Below, in pieces: positions 1 through 7,480 of a stretch of 64,000 nt of DNA; position 1 is the first letter of the stretch; each line of letters starts with the position of its first letter. A program made the translations under genes and the position numbers. The stretch is taken from NCBI GenBank assembly GCA_022565595.1, contig JAIUML010000009.1:106144-170143 (forward strand). The letters run 5' to 3'. The notes beneath the pieces were generated by a model. The model saw nothing but the letters and a program-made list of their open reading frames with translations. It did no database searches and was not told the DNA's origin. The stretch is from Saccharospirillum sp. GTDB taxonomy: Bacteria; Pseudomonadota; Gammaproteobacteria; Pseudomonadales; Natronospirillaceae.

Positions 1-686
1 AAGGCCATGATCAATACGGGCTCGCCCATACCCACACGCACCGATTGCAAGGCGCCGATGGTAGAGCCAGCCAGGCCAGCCAGACCTGCACCCAGGGCAA
101 AAACCAGGGTGTAGAGGGTTTTGATGTCGACACCCAGAGCGCCGATCATCTCTCGGTCGTTTTCACCGGCACGGATGCGCATACCGAGTCGAGTTTTGCT
201 GATCAAAAGATAGAGGCCGACGGCTACCACAATTCCCATGCCGATTATGGCCAGTCGGTATTTTGAATAGCTGATGTCGAGTGGCAAGTTGACTGAGCCT
301 CTCAACTCCTGAGGTATGCTCAAGAACATCGGTGATGAACCGAATATCATGTAAGTACCTTCGGAAAAAATCAAAATCAGGGCAAAGGTGGCCAACACCT
401 GGTCAAGGTGGTCACGATCGTACAACCGGCGGATAATGGTGAACTCGATGACCACGCCAATAGCGGCCGCAGCCAGGGTTCCGACTAACAAGCCGATCCA
501 GAAAGAGCCAGTGGTTGCTGCAACAATGGCCGTAACAAAGGCGCCCGCCATATAAAACGAGCCGTGTGCCAGGTTAATCAGACCCATGACACCAAAGACC
601 AGGGTCAGGCCACTGGCCATCAGGAACAGCATGGTTCCAAGTTGGATGCCATTGAGTATCTGCTCAATAATGAGTGCGACAGTCAC
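1..686 (-). CDS. Branched-chain amino-acid-type ABC transporter permease, LivH family (partial, 3' end outside window)
   Basis: Inner-membrane permease of a HAAT-type ABC importer. About 228 codons lie in the window and the C-terminus runs off the left edge. I start it at the GTG on 684-686, since no ATG lies near the conserved N-terminus and an AGGT sits upstream. The translation is strongly hydrophobic. It carries the family block SGLTLVFGVMGLINLAHGS (residues about 25-43) and, late in the fragment, RIRAGENDREMIGALGVD, the cytoplasmic loop that normally contacts the ATPase. It lies 110 bp downstream of its likely binding-protein gene, on the same strand. By context it probably imports an aromatic acid rather than leucine; that is inference from the neighbouring catabolic genes. 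Confidence 0.9.
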   Translation of the reverse strand, partial: MTVALIIEQILNGIQLGTMLFLMASGLTLVFGVMGLINLAHGSFYMAGAFVTAIVAATTGSFWIGLLVGTLAAAAIGVVIEFTIIRRLYDRDHLDQVLATFALILIFSEGTYMIFGSSPMFLSIPQELRGSVNLPLDISYSKYRLAIIGMGIVVAVGLYLLISKTRLGMRIRAGENDREMIGALGVDIKTLYTLVFALGAGLAGLAGSTIGALQSVRVGMGEPVLIMA

Positions 687-752
687 GAAAAGTACCTGCT
701 AATTAAAATCGCCGCTCCGCTATGTGGCCTACCGGAGTGACACAAATGGAGT

Positions 753-776
753 GCGAGTGCTCAGCTGAGCACTCGC
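753..776. promoter_or_regulatory. 24-bp perfect palindrome between binding-protein gene and livH
   Basis: The arms GCGAGTGCTCAG and CTGAGCACTCGC abut with no spacer, so RNA from either strand can form a strong hairpin. It lies just past the stop of the binding-protein gene and ahead of livH, with no T-run. In HAAT and other ABC operons such hairpins often stabilise or attenuate the transcript so that binding protein exceeds permease. That role is inferred here. Confidence 0.5.
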
Positions 777-796
777 TGGTTGCTACGCTTCAATTC

Positions 797-1942
797 TTAT
801 AATTGGCAATTGTCGACGTAGACGTCCTGATGATTTTCCATGGCAGTCCCGACCAGTTGATTGGTATATCCACCCGCGCCGTCAGCGACGATTTGACGCA
901 CGTAGACATTCTGGATCGGGTGATGGTTGCTGCCGAAACGGAATTCGCCGCGCGTGGATTCGAAATTGGCTGCGCGCAGTGCTTCGCGGAAGGCATCAGC
1001 ATCCTGTTTTGGATGTGCCACTTCCAGTGCTGAAATCAGCAGCTTGGCGGTGTCGTAACCTTGAGACGCATAGAGCGTTGGTGTGCGTCCATGTTTTTCA
1101 CGAAATGCCGCAACAAAAGCCCGGTTGGTGGCGTTGTCGAGGTCGTGCGCCCACTGCGAGGTGTTCATCACGCCTTCTGCTGCTGCACCCAGTGCACCGA
1201 CAATGACTTCGTCAAAGGAGAATGCTGGGCCGAAAACGGGAATGTCTGTACCGGAGTTGGCGTACTGGTTCATGAACGAGATGCCCATGCCGCCAGGCAG
1301 GAAGTAGAACACACTGTCGGCACCACTGGCCCGAATCTGGCTGATTTCGGCCGCGTAGTCTTCCTGGCCCAGTTGGGTATAAATTTCGTTGGCCAGTTCG
1401 CCGTCATAGTAGCGTTTGAAGCCGGTCAGGGCATCGGTGCCAGCGGGGTAGTTGGGTGCCAGGATGAAAGGTTTTTCAAAGCCCTGGTCACGCACATATT
1501 GGCCCATGGCTTCGTGCAGGGCGTCGTTCTGCCAGGCGATGTTGAAGTAGTTTTCATGGCACAGGCGACCAGCCAGGTCCGATGGTCCTGCGTTGGGTGA
1601 GAGGTAGAACATGCCCTGACGGGTGAGTGACGGCACGACGGCCATGGCCAGGTTGGACCAGATCAGGCCGGTCATGACGTCGACGTTTTCACGATCCACG
1701 AGTTCACTGGAGAGGCTGTTGGCGAGGTCCGGGCGTTGTGCATCGTCACGCACCAGGACTTCGATATTGGTTTTGCCAGACTGCTCTATGGCGAGCATAA
1801 AGCCATCGCGTACATCGACACCGAGGTGGGCGCCGCCGCCTGACAGTGTGGTGATCATGCCAACTTTCACGTCTTGTGCATGAGCGACGGCCATCATGGA
1901 TGAAAGCAGTACGCCCAATCCGAGTTTCATTTGCTTTTTCAT
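797..1942 (-). CDS. ABC transporter periplasmic substrate-binding protein (LivJ/LivK type)
   Basis: Periplasmic ligand-binding protein, about 381 residues, of the peripla-binding-6 (HAAT) family. The start is the ATG at 1940-1942, with AGGAGG seven bases upstream; a GTG two codons earlier is too close to that site. The N-terminus is a typical signal peptide ending VAHA, followed by QDVKVGMITTLSGG, the usual first beta-strand of the fold. It is the first gene of a transporter unit with livH downstream. The unit follows an aryl-CoA ligase gene and the rest of an aromatic-acid operon, so an aromatic carboxylate such as 2-aminobenzoate is a reasonable ligand, although sequence does not show the specificity. 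Confidence 0.9.
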   Translation of the reverse strand: MKKQMKLGLGVLLSSMMAVAHAQDVKVGMITTLSGGGAHLGVDVRDGFMLAIEQSGKTNIEVLVRDDAQRPDLANSLSSELVDRENVDVMTGLIWSNLAMAVVPSLTRQGMFYLSPNAGPSDLAGRLCHENYFNIAWQNDALHEAMGQYVRDQGFEKPFILAPNYPAGTDALTGFKRYYDGELANEIYTQLGQEDYAAEISQIRASGADSVFYFLPGGMGISFMNQYANSGTDIPVFGPAFSFDEVIVGALGAAAEGVMNTSQWAHDLDNATNRAFVAAFREKHGRTPTLYASQGYDTAKLLISALEVAHPKQDADAFREALRAANFESTRGEFRFGSNHHPIQNVYVRQIVADGAGGYTNQLVGTAMENHQDVYVDNCQL

Positions 1943-2021
1943 CTGCACACCTCCTGTGGTGTTATTGTTGTTGTCTTGCTTGTTGCTTCGGTTCCTGATG
2001 TCGCATATTCAACCTGAACCC

Positions 2022-2148
2022 GTGCCGGCTACCGGGTAGGCTTATTCGGGGTCGCGCGGGATGCCGCCCACTCAACCCATCCATGGGGGCTTGGCGGCAG
2101 CCATCCAGGCTGCCGACACCCCCGAATAAGCCACCCGGCATCCGGCAC
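2022..2148. repeat. Large palindromic intergenic repeat, copy 1
   Basis: A 127-bp imperfect inverted repeat with arms of about 29 bases. The left arm begins GTGCCGGCTACCGGGTAGG; the right arm is its near-complement ending CCGGCAC. The centre holds a smaller hairpin and the block AGCCCCCATGGATGGGTT when read on the minus strand. It shares this plan (CCGGGTA-bearing arms, an inner GC-rich hairpin, an AGCC...GGATG block) with the elements at 3885-4041 and 4179-4289. It fills most of the gap between the ligase and binding-protein genes. Confidence 0.8.
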
Positions 2149-2175
2149 TAGCCTGATGCGAGCATGTAAACCTTC

Positions 2176-3792
2176 TCATTCCGACTCTCTTAATCGAAAC
2201 CGCTGAACTTTTCCTGTAGCTGTTTTGGGTAACGCATCAATAAACTGCACCGAACGAGGGTACTTGTAAGGTGCGATCTGGCTTTTCACATAGTCCTGCA
2301 ATGCTTTGGCCATGTCCTCGGTTCCGACTTCACCGTCGACCAGCACTATGTGTGCTTCGACCGTCTGGCCGCGATCCGGGTCGGGCTTGCCGATGACGGC
2401 GCACTCGAGCACGGATGGGTGGCTGAGCAGGCAGGCTTCGACTTCGGGCCCAGCGATGTTGTAACCCGAGGACACGATCATGTCGTCGGTGCGTGCCGCG
2501 AAGTGGAAGTAGCCTTCATCGTCCTGCCAGAAGGCGTCTCCGGTGAGGTTCCATCCCTGTCGAACATACCCTGTTTGGCGGTCGTCTGCCAAGTAGCGGC
2601 AGCCGGTCGGGCCACGTACGGCCAGCTTGCCGACGTCGCCACGAGGAAGCTCGTTCATGTTGTCGTCGACGATTTTTGCTTCGTAGCCGGTCACCGGTTT
2701 ACCGGTGCAGGCGGGGCGTGAGTCTTCGAAGCGGTTGGAGATAAAGATGTGCAGCATTTCGGTGGCGCCTATGCCGTCGAGCATGGGCTTGCCGGTTTTC
2801 TGCTTCCATTCCTCGTAAACGGGTGCGGGCAGGGTTTCACCTGCGGACACGGCCGCGCGCAAGCTGGAGAGGTCTGCGCCTTCGTCCATGGCTTTCAGCA
2901 TGACTCGATAGGCCGTGGGAGCAGTAAAGGAAATGGTGGCCTTGTAGGTCTGGATGATGTCGATCATGTTCGGTGGTGAGGCGTTTTCCAGCAGGGTGGC
3001 ACAGGCGCCGAAACGCAGCGGGAAGATGGCCAGGCCGCCGAGACCGAAGGTGAAGGCCAGGGGCGGAGAGCCGACGAAGACGTCGTCTGGAGTAACCTGT
3101 AACACCTCTTTGGCGTAGGTGTCGGCAACAATCAGCAGGTCACGATGAAAATGCATGGTGGCCTTGGGGTTGCCGGTGGTGCCGGAGGTGAAGCCGAGCA
3201 GGGCGACGTCGTCGGCGCTGGTGTTGACGGCATTGAATTTGACGGGTTTTTCGAGCGCAATGCGGTCGAGTTCGGCGTCGTGGTTGGCGGTGCCGTCGAA
3301 GGCGATGACCTGTTTCAGGTACTTACTGCCTTCCTGGGCGCTGACCAGTTCTTCCATCAGTCGTCGGTCGCACAGTGCATGGGAGACCTGGGCTTTGTCG
3401 ATGAGTTTGCGCAGTTCCCCTGCGCGCAGCATGGGCATGGTGTTGACGACAACGGCGCCGGCTTTGGTAGCGGCGAGCCAGCAGGCGACGAGGGCGGGGT
3501 TGTTGGCGCTGCGGATCAGTACCCGGTTACCGGGTTTGACGCCATAGTCTTCAACCAATGCATGAGCCAGTCGGTTGGTCCAGTCAGACAGTTCCTTGTA
3601 GGTACGTCGCCGGCCATTACCAATCAAGGCAGTATGGTCACCAAAGCCGCGCTCAACCATACGGTCGGTGAGGTCAACAGCGGCGTTCAGTTGCTCGGGG
3701 TAGTCGAGCCCGTCCAGCAAAAGATCCGGCCATTGCTCTGCTGGCGGCAAATTATCCCGACTGAATGTATCCAGATGTGCCGAGGGTCCCAT
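2176..3792 (-). CDS. Aryl-CoA ligase, AMP-forming, probably 2-aminobenzoate-CoA ligase
   Basis: ATP-dependent acid-CoA ligase of the ANL superfamily, 538 residues, the usual size for benzoate/2-aminobenzoate-CoA ligases. It should activate an aromatic acid to its CoA thioester in the cytoplasm. Motifs seen: TSGTTGNPKA (202-211, phosphate loop), DGIGATEML (339-347), TGDAFWQDDEGYFHFAARTDD (418-437 region) and PKTATGKVQR, with the catalytic Lys at about 528. I place the start at the ATG on 3790-3792, with GGAGG upstream. A longer reading to 3960 would run through a palindromic repeat and is not credible. The 540-bp upstream gap holds two such repeats, so it is probably transcribed separately from the operon at 4333-9760. 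Salicylate or benzoate remain possible substrates. Confidence 0.85.
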   Translation of the reverse strand: MGPSAHLDTFSRDNLPPAEQWPDLLLDGLDYPEQLNAAVDLTDRMVERGFGDHTALIGNGRRRTYKELSDWTNRLAHALVEDYGVKPGNRVLIRSANNPALVACWLAATKAGAVVVNTMPMLRAGELRKLIDKAQVSHALCDRRLMEELVSAQEGSKYLKQVIAFDGTANHDAELDRIALEKPVKFNAVNTSADDVALLGFTSGTTGNPKATMHFHRDLLIVADTYAKEVLQVTPDDVFVGSPPLAFTFGLGGLAIFPLRFGACATLLENASPPNMIDIIQTYKATISFTAPTAYRVMLKAMDEGADLSSLRAAVSAGETLPAPVYEEWKQKTGKPMLDGIGATEMLHIFISNRFEDSRPACTGKPVTGYEAKIVDDNMNELPRGDVGKLAVRGPTGCRYLADDRQTGYVRQGWNLTGDAFWQDDEGYFHFAARTDDMIVSSGYNIAGPEVEACLLSHPSVLECAVIGKPDPDRGQTVEAHIVLVDGEVGTEDMAKALQDYVKSQIAPYKYPRSVQFIDALPKTATGKVQRFRLRESE

Positions 3793-3884
3793 CTTGTTTT
3801 CCTCCCACTCTTGTTCTTGTATTTGTCGTTTGTCATTCACCACTCTTGTAAGTGGCTTCATGTTGTTCTTTGGCGTAATCCGCC

Positions 3885-4041
3885 CGAGGTGCCGGGTATA
3901 CCCCTGAAGGGACGCCGTAAATACATCCCTGTAGGCTCGGAGACCGCATCCGACCGCCATGGATGGCGTAGTGCCGACTTTGCAGGAGCAAAAAGTCGGC
4001 CATGCGGTCTAACGCCCTTCAGTGGTACACCCGGCACCTCG
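3885..4041. repeat. Large palindromic intergenic repeat, copy 2
   Basis: A 157-bp imperfect palindrome with outer arms of about 28 bases (left begins CGAGGTGCCGGGTATACCCC, right ends GGCACCTCG). Inside are an arm pair AGACCGCAT / ATGCGGTCT and a further hairpin around AAAGTCGG. Read on the minus strand, its block AGCCTACAGGGATGTAT...ACGGCG nearly matches copy 3 on the plus strand, so the two copies are in opposite orientation. Confidence 0.85.
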
Positions 4042-4108
4042 TGCTATCCCCGTCGATACCATTTACAACGATAGGCCGACTTTTCGGTCACTAATAAACA
4101 TGTCGTAC

Positions 4109-4126
4109 ATATCGATTGATCGATAT
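4109..4126. promoter_or_regulatory. 18-bp palindrome, possible operator upstream of the ligase gene
   Basis: ATATCGAT-TG-ATCGATAT, perfect 8-base arms with a 2-base centre. It lies in the unique sequence between palindromic repeats 2 and 3. On the minus strand a TTGAAA at 4131-4136 lies just upstream, so the palindrome would sit in the spacer or -10 zone of a promoter reading toward the ligase gene. The size and symmetry suit a dimeric repressor, but I cannot say which. Confidence 0.45.
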
Positions 4127-4178
4127 TGGTTTTCAAGATGCTCACTTCTATCTATAAAGCGGTGTCGAGATGCCTACG

Positions 4179-4289
4179 GGCAGGGTACCGGGTATAGCTG
4201 TTTGGGGGAGTCCGCAGCAAGGATGCTGCGGTCTAGCCTACATGGATGTATCCACGGCGACCCCAAACAGCTATACCCGGTGGCCTGCC
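4179..4289. repeat. Large palindromic intergenic repeat, copy 3
   Basis: A 111-bp palindrome whose 29-base arms differ at only two positions; they carry ACCGGGTATAGCTGTTTGGG and its complement. The centre contains a CCGCAGCA/TGCTGCGG hairpin and then AGCCTACATGGATGTATCCA followed by CGGCG. It lies directly downstream of the acyl-CoA dehydrogenase stop codon. Confidence 0.85.
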
Positions 4290-4332
4290 AGGTCGAATAC
4301 TCAGCCCAGCCGCTCATCAAGAAGCCGTAAAG

Positions 4333-5463
4333 CTAACCCAACACACTCCGAGCAATCACAATTTTTTGAACGTCTGTTGCGCCTTCGTAAATGCGGAGGG
4401 CGCGTATTTCACGGTAAAGCGTTTCGACGATGTGTCCGGCTCTTACGCCGTCACCGCCGTGTAACTGCACGGCCTTGTCGATGACCAGTTGCGCCTGTTC
4501 TGTGGCGTGCAGTTTGGCCATGGCTGCCTCTCGGCTGACTCGGGCGGCGCCCTGGTCTTTGGTCCAGGCGGCTCGGTAGACGAGCAGGGCGCTGGTGTCT
4601 ATGTCGAGCGCCATGTCGGCGATGTGGCCCTGTACCATTTGCAGGTCGGCGAGGTGACCGCCGAAGAGTTTGCGTTCTTTTACGCGTTTTGTGGTTTCGT
4701 CCAGCGCTCTGCGGGCGAAGCCCAGGGCGGCGGCGCCTACCGTTGAACGGAAGACGTCGAGTACGGACATGGCTATTTTGAAGCCGTCGCCTGGTTGGCC
4801 GATCAGGGCGCTGCTGGGTAGCTTGAGATTGTTGAAACCGATTCGGGCCAGGGGGTGGGGCGCTATGGTGTGCAGGCGCTCGCGGATTTCCAGGCCGGGT
4901 CGGTCGGCTTCTACCAGGAAGGCAGACAGGCCTTTGGCGCCGGGTGCTTCGCCGGTGCGGGCGAAGACGATATAGAGGTCGGCGATGCCGCCGTTGGAGA
5001 TCCAGGTTTTCTCGCCGTTCAGTAGCCAGCCGTCTTCGGTGCGTTCGGCGCGGGTGCTGAGGTTGGCGACGTCTGAGCCGGAGTCGGGTTCGGTCAAGGC
5101 GAAGGCGGAGATGGCTTCGCCGGAGCGGGTGCGGTCGAGCCATTGCTTTTGCTCCGGGCTGCCGAACAGGCTGATGGCGCCGGTGCCGAGGCCTTGCATG
5201 GCGAAGGCGAAGTCGGCCAGGCCCTGATAGCGGGCGAGGGTTTCGCGGATCAGGCAGAGGGTGCGCACGTCTAGGTGGTCGCCGCCTGTTGGCAGCAACC
5301 ATCTGTCTTTACCGAGCCGTTGTACCAGGTCTTTGCAGTGGGCGTCGGTATCGGCCGGGTGTTCGTCGCTCAGGTTGGCCTGGCACCAGGTATCGAGGTC
5401 CTGTGCGAGTTTTCGATGGTAATCTTCGAAAAAGGGCCAGTTCAGAAAGCTTGTGTCGCTCAT
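4333..5463 (-). CDS. Acyl-CoA dehydrogenase family protein
   Basis: FAD-dependent acyl-CoA dehydrogenase, 376 residues, normal length. It contains [13 protein letters not shown] (120-132) and WISNG (154-158), typical FAD/substrate-contact segments. The C-terminal [11 protein letters not shown] places Glu360 at the position of the catalytic base. The start is the ATG at 5461-5463, which shares one base with the TGA of the upstream hydratase gene (TGATG), so translation is probably coupled; a longer frame to 5649 would overlap that gene. It is the last gene of the 9760-4333 run. It probably acts in beta-oxidation-like steps on the non-aromatic CoA ester made by the monooxygenase/reductase; the exact substrate is not shown by sequence. 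Confidence 0.9.
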   Translation of the reverse strand: MSDTSFLNWPFFEDYHRKLAQDLDTWCQANLSDEHPADTDAHCKDLVQRLGKDRWLLPTGGDHLDVRTLCLIRETLARYQGLADFAFAMQGLGTGAISLFGSPEQKQWLDRTRSGEAISAFALTEPDSGSDVANLSTRAERTEDGWLLNGEKTWISNGGIADLYIVFARTGEAPGAKGLSAFLVEADRPGLEIRERLHTIAPHPLARIGFNNLKLPSSALIGQPGDGFKIAMSVLDVFRSTVGAAALGFARRALDETTKRVKERKLFGGHLADLQMVQGHIADMALDIDTSALLVYRAAWTKDQGAARVSREAAMAKLHATEQAQLVIDKAVQLHGGDGVRAGHIVETLYREIRALRIYEGATDVQKIVIARSVLG

Positions 5464-6272
5464 CAGTTGCCTCCGAACCTTGGCTTTTCTTTGGCGACAA
5501 AGGCGCGGTAGGCGCGCTCGAAATCCAGGGTCTGCATGCAGATGGCCTGGGCCTGGGCCTCGGCTTCTATGGCCTGGTCGAGGCTCATGTTCCATTCCTG
5601 GTTGAGCTGAGTCTTGGTGATGCCATGCGCAAAGGTCGGGCCATCGCACAGGCGCTGGGCGTATTGGATGGCTTCGGCTTCCAGAATATCGGCTTCCACG
5701 ATGCGGTTGTAAAAGCCCCAGGCTTCACCTTCTGTGGCGCTCATGCTGCGGCCGCTGTAGAGCAGGTCGGCGGCGCGGCCCTGGCCGATGATGCGGGGCA
5801 GCATGGCGCAGGCGCCCATGTCGCAGCCGGCGAGGCCAACGCGGGTGAACAGGAAGGCGGTTTTGGCTTCGGGCGTGGCGAAACGGATGTCGGAGGCCAT
5901 GGCGATGATGGCGCCAGCACCGACGCAGACGCCGTCTACGGCGCTGATGATCGGCTTGCCACAATGCAGCATGGCCTTGACCAGGTCGCCAGTCATGCGG
6001 GTAAAGGCAAGCAGTGCTTTCATGTCCATATCGACCAGAGGGCCGATGATTTCGTGGACATCACCACCGGAACAGAAGTTGCCGCCGTTGGCAGTAAAGA
6101 CGACGGCATGAACTTCGTCGTTGTATTTGAGCGCGGCGAAGGTGTCGCGCAGTTCGGCGTAGCTGTCGAAGGTGAGCGGGTTTTTGCGCTCGGGGCGGTT
6201 CAGTTGAATGATCGCCACTGGCCCTTCGGTGCGCCAGTTGAAATGTTCGGGTTGCTTCTGTGCCGGCTTCAT
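5463..6272 (-). CDS. Enoyl-CoA hydratase/isomerase family protein
   Basis: Crotonase-fold protein, 269 residues. Oxyanion-hole segments are FCSGGD (66-71) and GVCVGAGA (114-121). In the catalytic stretch [20 protein letters not shown] (141-160), the site that is Glu in classical hydratases (Glu144 in rat crotonase) is Thr143. An Asp (Asp151) is kept at the position used by isomerases and ring-opening members. The product is therefore unlikely to be a plain short-chain hydratase. Its ATG overlaps the MarR stop by four bases and its stop shares one base with the dehydrogenase start. By context it acts on the ring or ring-opening intermediate of the anthranilate-type pathway; this is inference. 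Confidence 0.88.
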   Translation of the reverse strand: MKPAQKQPEHFNWRTEGPVAIIQLNRPERKNPLTFDSYAELRDTFAALKYNDEVHAVVFTANGGNFCSGGDVHEIIGPLVDMDMKALLAFTRMTGDLVKAMLHCGKPIISAVDGVCVGAGAIIAMASDIRFATPEAKTAFLFTRVGLAGCDMGACAMLPRIIGQGRAADLLYSGRSMSATEGEAWGFYNRIVEADILEAEAIQYAQRLCDGPTFAHGITKTQLNQEWNMSLDQAIEAEAQAQAICMQTLDFERAYRAFVAKEKPRFGGN

Positions 6273-6736
6273 CCGTGTTCTCCTGCATCGGTGGGTATGT
6301 GGGACAACAGGTCGTTGAGGTTGTGCACCACATCGGTGGGCAACTCGTGGAAGAGTTCGTCTACCCAGCCTTCGTGGGCAGCGGCCATTTCGGCGAAACG
6401 GGCCTGGCCTTCCTGGGTCAGCTTGACCCGGGTGGCACGGCGATCGTCGGCGATGGCGATGCGACTGACCCAGGCATCTTCTACCAGGCGGGTGATGATG
6501 CCGGTCACATTGCCGTTGGAGACTTTCAATTGCTGTGACAGTTCGTTCATTTTCAGCCCGTCCGGGTGACGCGACAGCGCCGCCAGCACATCGAAGCGGG
6601 GCAGGGTGGTGTTGAACTGCAGCCGCAGGCGTTCACGCAATTCTGCTTCGACCAGGCGGGTGGTGCGCAACAGCCGTAACCAGAGTCTTAACCGTTCCTT
6701 ACTGCTGTTGAGGTTGCGGTTGTTTTGAACGGTCAT
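6269..6736 (-). CDS. MarR-family transcriptional regulator
   Basis: Winged-helix regulator, 155 residues. The order is as expected for MarR: an N-terminal dimer helix, [19 protein letters not shown], a recognition helix near [17 protein letters not shown], then the wing with [14 protein letters not shown], whose DxR motif is typical. It overlaps the SDR stop and the hydratase start by four bases each, so it is made from the same transcript as the catabolic enzymes. Relatives in aromatic-CoA operons are repressors released by the CoA thioester. The tandem TTTCAAGC sites at 9820-9847 are candidate targets, an inference from position and symmetry. Confidence 0.9.
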   Translation of the reverse strand: MTVQNNRNLNSSKERLRLWLRLLRTTRLVEAELRERLRLQFNTTLPRFDVLAALSRHPDGLKMNELSQQLKVSNGNVTGIITRLVEDAWVSRIAIADDRRATRVKLTQEGQARFAEMAAAHEGWVDELFHELPTDVVHNLNDLLSHIPTDAGEHG

Positions 6737-7479
6737 AGTTCACCTCCGGCAATGGCGATGGTCTGGCCGGTGATGGCGCTTGCGCCGGGGCTGGCCAGCC
6801 AGAGCGCTGCGCTGACCACATCCTCGGGTTGTATCAGTTGGCCCTGGGGGTTGTGGGCGCTCAGACTGGCGCGGGCATCGGCCTCGCTCAAGCCGGTTTT
6901 TTCGGTAATGGTGCTCACACTCTGTTCCAATAAGGGGGTTTCGGTAAAGCCGGGGCAGAGGGCATTGACGGTGATGCCCTGGGCTGCGGTTTCCAGAGCC
7001 AGTGCCTTGATGAAACCGACGACGCCATGTTTGGCGGCGCAGTAGGCTGCTACGTAGGGGTAGCCCTTGAGGCCTGCGGTTGAGGCGACGGCCATCAGAC
7101 GGCTACCTTTTTGCGCACGGGCAAGCCCGGCTTGCAGTGTTAAAAAGACGCCGGTCAGGTTCAGGTCCAGCATCTGTTGCCAGTCTGCGAGTGCCAGGCG
7201 TTTGACCGGGGCGGTCGAGGCAGCACCAGCGTTGGCGATCACGATATCGACTTTTTCGAGCCCTTCGAACAAGGCTTCCACCTGGGCCGGCTGGGTCACA
7301 TCGCAGACTCTGGCTTCGATATTGGTGTGACGCTCAGCACTGCGTTGCAGTGCCTCCAAACGCCGCCCACCAATGCGTACCTGAGCGCCTGCTTCGGCAA
7401 AGGCCAACGCCAGAGCAGCGCCAATGCCGCTACCACCGCCGGTGATGACGACCTGTTTTCCGTCGAATGCCAGGCTCAT
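6733..7479 (-). CDS. SDR-family NAD(P)-dependent oxidoreductase
   Basis: Short-chain dehydrogenase, 248 residues, of classical type. The cofactor motif is GGGSGIG (14-20), NAG is at about 83-85, the catalytic Ser is near 133, and Tyr146/Lys150 lie in AAYCAAK. The C-terminal [15 protein letters not shown] is usual for the family. It probably serves as a 3-hydroxyacyl-CoA-type or ring-alcohol dehydrogenase in the pathway. One base separates its start from the stop of the monooxygenase/reductase gene, and its stop overlaps the MarR ATG in a GGAGGTGAACTATGA context that also provides the MarR ribosome-binding site. Confidence 0.9.
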   Translation of the reverse strand: MSLAFDGKQVVITGGGSGIGAALALAFAEAGAQVRIGGRRLEALQRSAERHTNIEARVCDVTQPAQVEALFEGLEKVDIVIANAGAASTAPVKRLALADWQQMLDLNLTGVFLTLQAGLARAQKGSRLMAVASTAGLKGYPYVAAYCAAKHGVVGFIKALALETAAQGITVNALCPGFTETPLLEQSVSTITEKTGLSEADARASLSAHNPQGQLIQPEDVVSAALWLASPGASAITGQTIAIAGGEL

Positions 7480-7480
7480 C

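Noticed and set aside
3793..3960. N-terminal extension of the aryl-CoA ligase
   Set aside because: It would translate through a palindromic repeat; a good GGAGG-ATG start at 3792 gives the normal family length.
4022..4484. Short plus-strand frames across repeats 2 and 3
   Set aside because: They consist largely of palindromic repeat sequence and have no recognisable domain.
5464..5649. N-terminal extension of the acyl-CoA dehydrogenase
   Set aside because: It overlaps the hydratase gene in another frame; the ATG at 5463 sits in a TGATG coupling site and fits the family length.
5289..6569. 426-codon plus-strand frame across the dehydrogenase, hydratase and MarR genes
   Set aside because: Three overlapping minus-strand genes with clear motifs and stop/start coupling occupy this region; the frame lacks a ribosome-binding site.
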